From the NCBI GenBank assembly GCA_964035015.1, contig OZ036000.1, forward strand, positions 6,873,209 through 6,937,208: a stretch of DNA of 64,000 nt, read 5' to 3'. Below are positions 14,526 to 27,122 of the stretch, one piece after another. Source of the DNA: Corallium rubrum. Lineage: Eukaryota > Cnidaria > Anthozoa > Scleralcyonacea > Coralliidae. A program made the position numbers and the translations under genes. The notes below the pieces were generated by a model. It was not told where the DNA came from. It did no database searches and worked only from the letters and a program-made list of their open reading frames with translations. Within the stretch, counting starts at the first letter, position 1. Each line of letters starts with the position of its first letter.

Positions 14526-17500
14526 CTACAGAAGGTGTAAAAAGATTCTACCTGACTCAATACACCATTTTTTGACGAAATATCGAAAGTTGAAAGAAAT
14601 GACCAAAATGAATAGGGTCCCCCCTTTACATTTTTTCCGATTTTTCAACTTTTGAAATAAGGCTAAACTATGGCCATTTAGCAGGAATATGTCTCTCTCG
14701 CTGCTACAGAAGTTGTACAAAGCCTCTATGTGATCCACAAGACCACTTTTTTAGCAAATATGGAAAGTTGAAAAAATGGCCAAAATGAATAGGGTCCCCC
14801 CTTTACATTTTTTCCGATTTTTCAGGTTTTGAAATAAGGCTAAACTATGGCCATTTAGCACGAATAAGTCTCTCTCGCTGCTACAGAAGGTGTAAAAAGA
14901 TTCTACCTTATCCAAAACACCATTTTTTTAATCAAATATCGAAAGTTGAAAAAATGGCCAAAATGAATAGGGTCCCCCCTTTACATTTTTTCGTGTTTTT
15001 CAACGTTTGAAATAAGGCTAAACTATGGCCATTTAGCACGAATAAGTCTCTCTCGCTGCTATAGAAGGTGTAAAAAGCCTCTACCTGATTCAAAACACCA
15101 TTTTTTGACGAAATATCAAAAGTTGAAAAAATGACCAAAATGAATAGGGTCCCCCCCTTTACCTTTTTTCGGATTTTTCAACTTTTGAAATAAGGGTAAA
15201 CTACGGCCATTTAGAACGAATAAGTCTCTCTCGCTGCTACAGAAGGTGTAAAAAGATTCTACCTGATTCAAAACACCATTTTTTGACGAAATATCAAAAG
15301 TTGAAAAAATGACCAAAATGAATAGGGTCCCCCCTTTACCTTTTTTCGGATTTTTCAACTTTTGAAATAAGGCTAAACTATGGCCATTTAGCACAAATAA
15401 GTCTCTCTCGCTGCTACAGAAGGTGTAAAAAGCCTGTATCTGATCAAAAATAACATTTTTTGAGCAAATATTGAAAGTTGAAAAAATGGCCAAAATGAAT
15501 AGGGTCCCCCCTTTACATTTTTTCCGATTTTTCAACTTTTGAAATAAGGCTAAACTATGGCCATTTAGCACGAATAAGTCTCTCTCGCTGCTACAGAAGG
15601 TGTAAAAAGATTCTACCTGATTCAATACACCATTTTTTGACGAAATATCGAAAGTTGAAAAAAATGACCAAAATGAATAGGGTCCCCCCTTTACATTTTT
15701 TCCGATTTTTCAACTTTTGAAATAAGGCTAAACTATGGCCATTTAGCACGAATATGTCTCTCTCGCTGCTACAGAAGGTGTAAAAAGCTTCTATCTGATC
15801 CAAAAGACCACTTTTTGAGCGAATATGGAAAGTTGAAAAAATGGCTAAAATGAATAGGGTCCCCCCTTTACATTTTTTCCGATTTTTCAACTTTTGAAAT
15901 AAGGCTAAACTATGGCCATTTAGCAGGAATATGTCTCTCTCGCTGCTACAGAAGTTGTACAAAGCCTCTATGTGATCCACAAGACCACTTTTTTAGCAAA
16001 TATGGAAAGTTGAAAAAATGGCCAAAATGAATAGGGTCCCCCCTTTACATTTTTTCCGATTTTTCAACTTTTGAAATAAGGCTAAACTATGGCCATTTAG
16101 CACGAATAAGTCTCTCTCGCTGCTACAGAAGGTGTAAAAAGATTCTACCTGATTCAATACACCATTTTTTGACGAAATATCGAAAGTTGAAAGAAATGAC
16201 CAAAATGAATAGGGTCCCTCCTTTACATTTTTTCCGATTTTTCAACTTTTGAAATAAGGCTAAACTATGGCCATTTAGCACGAATAAGTCTCTCTCGCTG
16301 CTACAGAAGGTGTAAAAAGATTCTACCTGACTCAATACACCATTTTTTGACGAAATATCGAAAGTTGAAAGAAATGACCAAAATGAATAGGGTCCCCCCT
16401 TTATATTTTTTCCGATTTTTCAACTTTTGAAATAAGGCTAAACTATGGCCATTTAGCAGGAATATGTCTCTCTCGCTGCTACAGAAGTTGTACAAAGCCT
16501 CTATGTGATCCACAAGACCACTTTTTTAGCAAATATGGAAAGTTGAAAAAATGGCCAAAATGAATAGGGTCCCCCCTTTACATTTTTTCCGATTTTTCAG
16601 GTTTTGAAATAAGGCTAAACTATGGCCATTTAGCACGAATAAGTCTCTCTCGCTGCTACAGAAGGTGTAAAAAGATTCTACCTTATCCAAAACACCATTT
16701 TTTTAATCAAATATCGAAAGTTGAAAAAATGGCCAAAATGAATAGGGTCCCCCCTTTACATTTTTTCGTGTTTTTCAACGTTTGAAATAAGGCTAAACTA
16801 TGGCCATTTAGCACGAATAAGTCTCTCTCGCTGCTATAGAAGGTGTAAAAAGCTTCTACCTGATTCAAAACACCATTTTTTGACGAAATATCAAAAGTTG
16901 AAAAAATGACCAAAATGAATAGGGTCCCCCCTTTACCTTTTTTCGGATTTTTCAACTTTTGAAATAAGGCTAAACTATGGCCATTTAGAACGAATAAGTC
17001 TCTCTCGCTGCTACAGAAGGTGTAAAAAGATTCTACCTCATTCAAAACACCATTTTTTGACGAAATATCAAAAGTTGAAAAAATGACCAAAATGAATAGG
17101 GTCCCCCCTTTACCTTTTTTCGGATTTTTCAACTTTTGAAATAAGGCTAAACTATGGCCATTTAGCACAAATAAGTCTCTCTCGCTGCTACAGAAGGTGT
17201 AAAAAGCCTGTATCTGATCCAAAAGACCACTTTTTGAGCAAATATTGAAAGTTGAAAAAATGGCCAAAAGGAATAGGGTCCCCCCTTTACATTGTTCCGG
17301 ATTTTTCAACTTTTGAAATAAGGCTAAACTATGGCCATTTAGCACGAATAAGTCTCTCTCGCTGCTACAGAAGGTGTAAAAAGATTCTACCTGATTCAAT
17401 ACACCATTTTTTGACGAAATATCGAAAGTTGAAAGAAATGACCAAAATGAATAGGGTCCCCCCTTTACATTTTTTCCGATTTTTCAACTTTTGAAATAAG

Positions 17501-18075
17501 GCTAAACTATGGCCATTTAGCACGAATATGTCTCTCTCGCTGCTACAGAAGGTGTAAAAAGCTTCTATCTGATCCAAAAGACCACTTTTTGAGCGAATAT
17601 GGAAAGTTGAAAAAATGGCTAAAATGAATAGGGTCCCCCCTTTACATTTTTTCCGATTTTTCAACTTTTGAAATAAGGCTAAACTATGGCCATTTAGCAG
17701 GAATATGTCTCTCTCGCTGCTACAGAAGTTGTACAAAGCCTCTATGTGATCCACAAGACCACTTTTTAAGCAAATATGGAAAGTTGAAAAAATGGCCAAA
17801 ATGAATAGGGTCCCCCCTTTACATTTTTTCCGATTTTTCAACTTTTGAAATAAGGCTAAACTATGGCCATTTAGCACGAATATGTCTCTCTCGCTGCTAC
17901 AGAAGGTGTAAAAAGCCTCTATCTGATCCACAAGACCACTTTTTTAGCAAATATGGAAAGTTGAAAAAATGGCCAAAATGAGAATAGGGTCCCCCCTTTA
18001 CATTTTTTCCGATTTTTCAACTTTTGAAATAAGGCTAAACTATGGCCATTTAGCAGGAATATGTCTCTCTCGCTG
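14526..18075. repeat. Tandem pair of a ~1,775-bp (10-monomer) higher-order unit
   Basis: Monomer order and rare variants at 14,526-16,300 recur at 16,301-18,075. Matching landmarks include TTTTTTCGTGTTTTTCAACG near 14,988 and 16,764, and a CTATAGAAGG variant near 15,060 and 16,836. The step is 1,774-1,777 bp, about ten monomers. The fidelity at this offset is higher than between neighbouring monomers, which is the definition of a higher-order repeat. Confidence 0.8.
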
Positions 18076-18158
18076 CTACAGATGGTGTAAAAAGCCTCTA
18101 TCTGATCCAAAAGACCACTTTTTGAGCAAATATCGAAAGTTGAAAAAATGGCCAAAAT

Positions 18159-20790
18159 GTTTTGTTGGATTTTTCAACTTTTGAAAGAAGGCTAAAGTAT
18201 GGCCATTTAGCACCAATAGGTCTCTCGCGCTGCTACAGAAGGTGTAAAAAGATTCTACCTGATTCAATACACCATTTTTTGACGAAATATCGAAAGTTGA
18301 AAGAAATGACCAAAATGAATAGGGTCCCCCCTTTACATTTTTTCCGATTTTTCAACTTTTGAAATAAGGCTAAACTATGGCCATTTAGCACGAATATGTC
18401 TCTCTCGCTGCTACAGAAGGTGTAAAAAGCTTCTATCTGATCCAAAAGACCACTTTTTGAGCGAATATGGAAAGTTGAAAAAATGGCTAAAATGAATAGG
18501 GTCCCCCCTTTACATTTTTTCCGATTTTTCAACTTTTGAAATAAGGCTAAACTATGGCCGTTTAGCAGGAATATGTCTCTCTCGCTGCTACAGAAGTTGT
18601 ACAAAGCCTCTATGTGATCCACAAGACCACTTTTTGAGCAAATATGGAAAGTTGAAAAAATGGCCAAAATGAATAGGGTCCCCCCTTTACATTTTTTCCG
18701 ATTTTTCAACTTTTGAAATAAGGCTAAACTATGGCCATTTAGCAGGAATAATGTCTCTCTCGCTGCTACAGAAGTTGTACAAAGCCTCTATGTGATCCAC
18801 AAGACCACTTTTTTAGCAAATATGGAAAGTTGAAAAAATGGCCAAAATGAATAGGGTCCCCCCTTTACAATTTTTCCGATTTTTCAACTTTTGAAATAAG
18901 GCTAAACTATGGCCATTTAGCAGGAATATGTCTCTCTCGCTGCTACAGATGGTGTAAAAAGCCTCTATCTGATCCAAAAGACCACTTTTTGAGCAAATAT
19001 CGAAAGTTGAAAAAATGGCCAAAATGTTTTGTTGGATTTTTCAACTTTTGAAATAAGGCTAAACTATGGCCATTTAGCACGAATAAGTCTCTCTCGCTGC
19101 TACAGAAGGTGTAAAAAGATTCTACCTGATTCAATACACCATTTTTTGACGAAATATCGAAAGTTGAAAAAAATGACCAAAATGAATAGGGTCCCCCCTT
19201 TACATTTTTTCGGATTTTTCAACTTTTGAAATAAGGCTAAACTATGGCCATTTAGCACGAATATGTCTCTCTCGCTGCTACAGAAGGTGTAAAAAGCCTC
19301 TATCTGATCCAAAAGACGACTTTTTGAGCAAATATCGAAAGTTGAAAAAATGACCAAAATGAATAGGGTCCCCCCTTTACATTTTTTCCGATTTTTCAAC
19401 TTTTGAAATAAGGCTAAACTATGGCCATTTAGCACGAATATGTCTCTCTCGCTGCTACAGAAGGTGTAAAAAGCTTCTATCTGATCCAAAAGACCACTTT
19501 TTGAGCGAATATGGAAAGTTGAAAAAATGGCTAAAATGAATAGGGTCCCCCCTTTACATTTTTTCCGATTTTTCAACTTTTGAAATAAGGCTAAACTATG
19601 GCCGTTTAGCAGGAATATGTCTCTCTCGCTGCTACAGAAGTTGTACAAAGCCTCTATGTGATCCACAAGACCACTTTTTGAGCAAATATGGAAAGTTGAA
19701 AAAATGGCCAAAATGAATAGGGTCCCCCCTTTACATTTTTTCCGATTTTTCAACTTTTGAAATAAGGCTAAACTATGGCCATTTAGCACGAATAAGTCTC
19801 TCTCGCTGCTACAGAAGTTGTAAAAAGCCTCTATGTGATCCACAAGACCACTTTTTTAGCAAATATGGAAAGTTGAAAAAATGGCCAAAATGAATAGGGT
19901 CCCCCCTTTACAATTTTTCCGATTTTTCAACTTTTGAAATAAGGCTAAACTATGGCCATTTAGCAGGAATATGTCTCTCTCGCTGCTACAGATGGTGTAA
20001 AAAGCCTCTATCTGATCCAAAAGACCACTTTTTGAGCAAATATCGAAAGTTGAAAAAATGGCCAAAATGTTTTGTTGGATTTTTCAACTTTTGAAATAAG
20101 GCTAAACTATGGCCATTTAGCACCAATAGGTCTCTCGCGCTGCTACAGAAGGTGTAAAAAGATTCTACCTGATTCAATACACCATTTTTTGACGAAATAT
20201 CGAAAGTTGAAAAAAATGACCAAAATGAATAGGGTCCCCCCTTTACATTTTTTCGGATTTTTCAACTTTTGAAATAAGGCTAAACTATGGCCATTTAGCA
20301 CGAATATGTCTCTCTCGCTGCTACAGAAGGTGTAAAAAGCCTCTATCTGATCCAAAACACCACTTTTTGGGCAAATATCGAAAGTTGAAAAAATGGCCAA
20401 AATGAATAGGGTCCCCCCTTTACATTTTTTCCGATTTTTCAACTTTTGAAATAAGGCTAAACTATGGCCATTTAGCACGAATATGTCTCTCTCGCTGCTA
20501 CAGAAGGTGTAAAAAGCCTCTACCTGATCCAAAACACCATTTTTTTAAATCAAATATCGAAAGTTGAAAAAATGGCCAAAATGAATAGGGTCCCCCCTTT
20601 ACATTTTTTCCGATTTTTCAACTTTTGAAATAAGGCTAAACTATGGCCATTTAGCACGAATAAGTCTCTCTCGCTGCTACAGAAGGTGTAAAAAGACTCT
20701 ACCTGATCAAAAATAACATTTTTTGCGCAAATATCGAAAGTTGAAAAAATGGCAAAAATGTTTTGTTGGATTTTTAAACTTTTGAAATAA
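18159..20790. repeat. Five- and six-monomer higher-order units marked by a shortened monomer
   Basis: Monomers near 18,159, 19,025, 20,068 and 20,757 lack about 21 bp: AAAATG is followed by TTTTGTTGGATTTTTC instead of the C-rich block and the AT-rich stretch. The first three are spaced 867 and 1,043 bp apart. These fit 4 or 5 full monomers plus one of about 157 bp. The 18,159 and 20,068 copies are followed by the same CACCAATAGGTCTCTCGCGC variant. Confidence 0.8.
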
Positions 20791-23700
20791 GGCTAAACTA
20801 TGGCCATTTAGCACGAATAAGTCTCTCTCGCTGCTACAGAAGGTGTAAAAAGCCTCTACCTGATCCAAAACACGATTTTTTGATCAAATATCGGAAGTTG
20901 AAAAAATGGCCAAAATGAATAGGGTCCCCCCTTTACATTTTTTCCGATTTTTCAGGTTTTGAAATAAGGCTAAACTATGGCCATTTAGCACGAATAAGTC
21001 TCTCTCGCTGCTACAGAAGGTGTAAAAAGATTCTACCTTATCCAAAACACCATTTTTTTAATCAAATATCGAAAGTTGAAAAAATGGCCAAAATGAATAG
21101 GGTCCCCCCTTTACATTTTTTCCGATTTTTCAACTTTTGAAATAAGGCTAAACTATGGCCATTTAGCACGAATAAGTCTCTCTCGCTGCCACAGAAGGTG
21201 TAAAAAGATTCTACCTGACTCAATACACCATTTTTTGACGAAATATCGAAAGTTGAAAGAAATGACCAAAATGAATAGGGTCCCCCCTTTACATTTTTTC
21301 CGATTTTTCAACTTTTGAAATAAGGCTAAACTATGGCCATTTAGCACGAATATGTCTCTCTCGCTGCTACAGAAGGTGTAAAAAGCCTCTATCTGATCCA
21401 CAAGACCACTTTTTGAGCAAATATGGAAAGTTGAAAAAATGGCCAAAATGAATAGGGTCCCCCCTTTACATTTTTTCCGATTTTTCAACTTTTGAAATAA
21501 GGCTAAACTATGGCCATTTAGCAGGAATATGTCTCTCTCGCTGCTACAGAAGTTGTACAAAGCCTCTATGTGATCCACAAGACCACTTTTTTAGCAAATA
21601 TGGAAAGTTGAAAAAATGGCCATTTAGCACCAATAGGTCTCTCGCGCTGCTACAGAAGGTGTAAAAAGATTCTACCTGATTCAATACACCATTTTTTGAC
21701 GAAATATCGAAAGTTGAAAGAAATGACCAAAATGAATAGGGTCCCCCCTTTACATTTTTTCCGATTTTTCAGGTTTTGAAATAAGGCTAAACTATGGCCA
21801 TTTAGCACGAATAAGTCTCTCTAGCTGCTACAGAAGGTGTAAAAAGCCTCTACATGATCCAAAACACGATTTTTTTTATCAAATATCGGAAGTTGAAAAA
21901 ATGGCCAAAATGAATAGGGTCCCCCCCTTTACATTTTTTCCGATTTTTCAACTTTTGAAATAAGGCTAAACTATGGCCATTTAGCACCAATAGGTCTCTC
22001 TCGCTGCTACAGAAGGTGTAAAAAGATTCTACCTGCTTCAAAACACCATTTTTTTTACCAAATATCGAAAGTTGAAAAAAATTACCAAAATGAATAGGGT
22101 CCCCCCTTTACATTTTTTCCGATTTTTCAACTTTTGAAATAAGGCTAAACTATGGCCATTTAGCAAGAATATGTCTCTCTCGCTGCTACAGAACTTGTAC
22201 AAAGCCTCTATGTGATCCACAAGACCACTTTTTGAGCAAATATGGAAAGTTGAAAAAATGGCCAAAATGAATAGGGTCCCCCCTTTACATTTTTTCCGAT
22301 TTTTCAACTTTTGAAATAAGGCTAAACTATGGCCATTTAGCACGAATAAGTCTCTCTCGCTGCTACAGAAGGTGTAAAAAGCCTCTACCTGATCCAAAAC
22401 ACCATTTTTTAATCAAATATCGAAAGTTGAAAAAATGGCCAAAATGAATAGGGTCCCCCCTTTACATTTTTTCCGATTTTTCAACTTTTGAAATAAGGCT
22501 AAACTATGGCCATTTAGCACGAATAAGTCTCTCTCGCTGCTACAGAAGGTGTAAAAAGCCTCTACCTGATCCAAAACACCATTTTTTTAATCAAATATCG
22601 AAAGTTGAAAAAATGGCCAAAATGAATAGGGTCCCCCCTTTACATTTTTTCCGATTTTTCAACTTTTGAAATAAGGCTAAACTATGGCCATTTAGCAGGA
22701 ATAAGTCTCTCTCGCTGCTACAGAAGGTGTAAAAAGCCTCTACCTGATCCAAAACACGATTTTTTGATCAAATATCGGAAGTTGAAAAAATGGCCAAAAT
22801 GAATAGGGTCCCCCCTTTACATTTTTTCCGATTTTTCAGGTTTTGAAATAAGGCTAAACTATGGCCATTTAGCACGAATAAGTCTCTCTCGCTGCTACAG
22901 AAGGTGTAAAAAGATTCTACCTTATCCAAAACACCACTTTTTGGGCAAATATCGAAAGTTGAAAAAATGGCCAAAATGAATAGGGTCCCCCCTTTACATT
23001 TTTTCCGATTTTTCAACTTTTGAAATAAGGCTAAACTATGGCCATTTAGCACGAATATGTCTCTCTCGCTGCTACAGAAGGTGTAAAAAGCCTCTATCTG
23101 ATCCAAAAGACCACCTTTTGAGCAAATATGGAAAGTTGAAAAAATGGCCAAAATGAATACGGTCCCCCCTTTACATTTTTTCCGATTTTTCAACTTTTGA
23201 AATAAGGCTAAACTATGGCCATTTAGCACGAATAAGTCTCTCTCGCTGCTACAGAAGGTGTAAAAAGATTCTACCTGATTCAATACACCATTTTTTGACG
23301 AAATATCGAAAGTTGAAAAAAATGACCAAAATGAATAGGGTCCCCCCTTTACATTTTTTCGGTTTTTCAACTTTTGAAATAAGGCTAAACTATGGCCATT
23401 TAGCAGGAATATGTCTCTCTCGCTGCTACAGAAGGTGTAAAAAGCCTCTATCTGATCCAAAAGACGACTTTTTGAGCAAATATCGAAAGTTGAAAAAATG
23501 GCCAAAATGAATAGTGTCCCCCCTTTACATTTTTTCCGATTTTTCAACTTTTGAAATAAGGCTAAACTATGGCCATTTAGCACGAATAAGTCTCTCTCGC
23601 TGCTACAGAAGGTGTAAAAAGCCTCTACCTGATCCAAAACACCATTTTTTTTTATATCAAATATCGAAAGTTGAAAAAATGGCCAAAATGAATAGGGTCC

Positions 23701-25695
23701 CCCCTTTACATTTTTTCCGATTTTTCAACTTTTGAAATAAGGCTAAACTATGGCCATTTAGCACGAATAAGTCTCTCTCGCTGCTACAGAAGGTGTAAAA
23801 AGCCTCTACCTGATCCAAAACACCATTTTTTTAATCAAATATCGAAAGTTGAAAAAATGACCAAAATGAATAGGGTCCCCCCTTTACATTTTTTCGGTTT
23901 TTCAACTTTTGAAATAAGGCTAAACTATGGCCATTTAGCAGGAATATGTCTCTCTCGCTGCTACAGAAGGTGTAAAAAGCCTCTATCTGATCCAAAAGAC
24001 GACTTTTTGAGCAAATATCGAAAGTTGAAAAAATGGCCAAAATGAATAGGGTCCCCCCTTTACATTTTTTCCGATTTTTCAACTTTTGAAATAAGGCTAA
24101 ACTATGGCCATTTAGCAGGAATATGTCTCTCTCGCTGCTACAGAAGTTGTACAAAGCCTCTATGTGATCCACAAGACCACTTTTTGAGCAAATATGAAAA
24201 GTTGAAAAAATGGCCAAAATGAATAGGGTCCCCCCTTTACATTTTTTCCGATTTTTCAACTTTTGAAATAAGGCTAAACTATGGCCATTTAGCACGAATA
24301 AGTCTCTCTCGCTGCTACAGAAGGTGTAAAAAGCCTCTTCCTGATCAAAAATAACATTTTTTGAGCAAATATCGAAAGTTGAAAAAATGGCCAAAATGAA
24401 TAGGGTCCCCCCTTTACATTTTTTCCGATTTTTCAACTTTTGAAATAAGGCTAAACTATGGCCATTTAGCACGAATAAGTCTCTCTCGCTGCTACAGAAG
24501 GTGTAAAAAGCCTCTACCTGATCCAAAACACGATTTTTTGATCAAATATCGGAAGTTGAAAAAATGGCCAAAATGAATAGGGTCCCCCCTTTACATCTTT
24601 TCCGATTTTTCAGGTTTTGAAATAAGGCTAAACTATGGCCATTTAGCACGAATAACTCTCTCTCGCTGCTACAGAAGGTGTAAAAAGATTCTACCTTATC
24701 CAAAACACCACTTTTTGAGCAAATATGGAAAGTTGAAAAAATGGCCAAAATGAATAGGGTCCCCCCTTTACATTTTTTCCGATTTTTCAACTTTTGAAAT
24801 AAGGCTAAACTATGGCCATTTAGCACGAATATGTCTCTCTCGCTGCTACAGAAGGTGTAAAAAGCCTCTATCTGATCCAAAAGACCACTTTTTGAGCAAA
24901 TATGGAAAGTTGAAAAAATGGCCAAAATGAATAGGGTCCCCCCTTTACATTTTTTCCGATTTTTCAACTTTTGAAATAAGGCTAAACTATGGCCATTTAG
25001 TAGGAATATGTCTCTCTCGCTGCTACAGAAGTTGTACAAAGCCTCTATGTGATCCACAAGACCACTTTTTGAGCAAATATGAAAAGTTGAAAAAATGGCC
25101 AAAATGAATAGGGTCCCCCCTTTACATTTTTTCCGATTTTTCAACTTTTGAAATAAGGCTAAACTATGGCCATTTAGCACGAATAAGTCTCTCTCGCTGC
25201 TACAGAAGGTGTAAAAAGCCTCTACCTGATCCAAAACACCATTTTTTTAATCAAATATCGAAAGTTGAAAAAATGGCCAAAATGAATATGGTCCCGCCTT
25301 TACATTTTTTCCGATTTTTCAACTTTTGAAATAAGGCTAAACTATGGCCATTTAGCACGAATAAGTCTCTCTCGCTGCTACAGAAGGTGTAAAAAGCCTC
25401 TACCTGATCCAAAACACGATTTTTTGATCAAATATCGGAAGTTGAAAAAATGGCCAAAATGAATAGGGTCCCCCCTTTACATCTTTTCCGATTTTTCAGG
25501 TTTTGAAATAAGGCTAAACTATGGCCATTTAGCACGAATAACTCTCTCTCGCTGCTACAGAAGGTGTAAAAAGATTCTACCTTATCGAAAACACCACTTT
25601 TTGGGCAAATATAGAAAGTTGAAAAAATGGCCAAAATGAATAGGGTCCCCCCTTTACATTTTTTCCGATTTTTCAGGTTTTGAAGTAAGGCTAAA

Positions 25696-27122
25696 AGTGC
25701 ACCTAACCCCAAATATTTTTTTTTCTAAAATCAAATTACTGTGGTTTGTTGAGTACCTCAGTCCAAAATTTTTTTGATTTGGGTGAATTCTCGAGTTTCT
25801 ATGCCCTGTTGAAATGTCGAAAATCGCCGACATTTTGGTTCACGGCCGAGTTCTCAAAAGGCATGGGAACCAGCACATTTATGACGTAGATTCCGGAACG
25901 CCTAGATTGCTTGTTCACTTTTAACAATACTGACTAGTATTTTGTGGGATGTCTACTTTTCTCTATCATGAGAAGTGAGAACAGGTACGTGCGTTTGATT
26001 TTTAATTTTTCTGATCATATAAACTAAAGCTATACCCTTCAGGCAGTTATACGTCGCGAATGACAAATTTCTGATCTTAATGCTATTGTATTTTGTACGC
26101 ATTGTCAGGTATAAATACTATACCGCTCCATAGCTTCTATATCTACAGACTCTTTCTCTAGAACTAGGATGAGCCAAAAACATAAGATGTTCCTTCAAGT
26201 CAGCCGTGGTTTACTATCTGGAAAGCTGTGCGTGTAGCCCTGAAGGGAAAGCCGTGCGAAGTGAATATCAAGCTGCGATTCTGCGGATATCAAAGCCGTG
26301 CGAGAGCGCCGAGAACGTTCGTCTATTGTTATGGTTTGTCTTCTCTTGCTTATTTATTATTCTAATATCTTTCATTAAATCTGATTCTACACTAGTTTAT
26401 GCTTCTAAAGTTTTATGTATATGTCAACAACGTTCTTTAATAATGTTTAATAAAAATATGATGAAATTGGATATTTGTTTGTTTTCATTTGCGTGAATTA
26501 TTCTTTATACATTACTATTTATTATATTTCGGCGGTTTCTCCGTCTGTTGGATTTGTTACTTTGTTGATATCGTAACTATTGCTACAAGAATAGTATCCG
26601 ATGTATAGTATATGTCTATAAACTCTTGCAAGCAGTCCAAAGACAACGAAGACAGCCAAGTCAGCTGAGAAACGTTTGGTGAAAAATATATACGAAGTGA
26701 TTTCATACTTCAAAGCTGAAAGCGAAAATTCTTTGAATAAAATAATTATATTGGTCTCCGTGCTTCCAGTATTCTTTTGGACATCTCACTGTCTTAAGCT
26801 TTTCACAAAATTGCCAGAAGACAGAACTCAGAAGCATATTTTTAACATCTAACTGTGCGAATTGAAATAAGAATATCAAGTGATGGTATCAAGCACTAAT
26901 AATCGGGCGTTCCGGAATCTACGTCACAAATGTGCTAGTTCCGTGCCTTTTGAAACTTTGCTTGCGACTCGGCCGTGAACGAAAATGTCGGCGATTTTCG
27001 ACATTTCAACAGGGCATAGAAACTCGAGAATTCATCCAAATCAAAAAAATTTTGGACTGAGGTACTCAACAAACCACAGTAATTTGATTTTAGAAAAAAA
27101 AATATTTGGGGTTAGGTGCACT
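25696..27122. mobile_element. Long-TIR DNA element inserted in the satellite, 5-bp target duplication
   Basis: The element starts AGTGCACCTAACCCC and ends GGGGTTAGGTGCACT. The terminal inverted repeats extend about 207 bp on the left (to about 25,902) and about 217 bp on the right (from about 26,906), with only a few mismatches and one short indel. The satellite sequence CTAAA is duplicated on both sides (25,691-25,695 and 27,123-27,127), and removing the element restores a normal monomer. The interior, about 1 kb, has only ORFs under 100 codons and no transposase motif I recognise, so it is probably non-autonomous. A five-base duplication fits several superfamilies. I cannot assign one from the termini alone. 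Confidence 0.9.

Larger units (their letters stand above)
1..25695. repeat. Satellite DNA array, ~177-178 bp monomer, about 145 head-to-tail copies
   Basis: The landmark GGCTAAACTATGG recurs at steps of 177 or 178 bp (about 127, 305, 482, 659, 836 and onward), always in the same orientation. Each monomer has a conserved core of about 135 bp, running from TTGAAAAAATGGCC through the C-rich block GGGTCCCCCC to AGAAGGTGTAAAAAG, and a variable window of about 40 bp between AAAAAG and GAAAGTTG. At least five variable-window types alternate, for example with TTGGGCAAATATAG, TTGACGAAATATCG, TTGAGCAAATATGG or TTTAATCAAATATCG. The array starts mid-monomer at base 1, so it continues to the left. Because 177 is divisible by 3, one minus-strand frame stays open over several monomers, but one-base length changes break it repeatedly, so I do not call it coding. 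A nucleosome-scale satellite is compatible with pericentromeric or other heterochromatin, but nothing here proves a centromeric role. Confidence 0.98.

Noticed and set aside
1-25695. Calling the satellite a centromere
   Set aside because: Monomer length and dyads are suggestive, but there is no CENP-B-box-like motif and no functional evidence in the sequence.
220-25712. Many minus-strand ORFs of 60-289 codons with a repeating 59-residue peptide containing NGHSLALFQKLKN
   Set aside because: They follow from the 177-bp monomer being a multiple of three with no stop in one frame. One-base length variants break the frame at many monomers and changes fall without regard to codon position, so no protein-coding constraint is visible.
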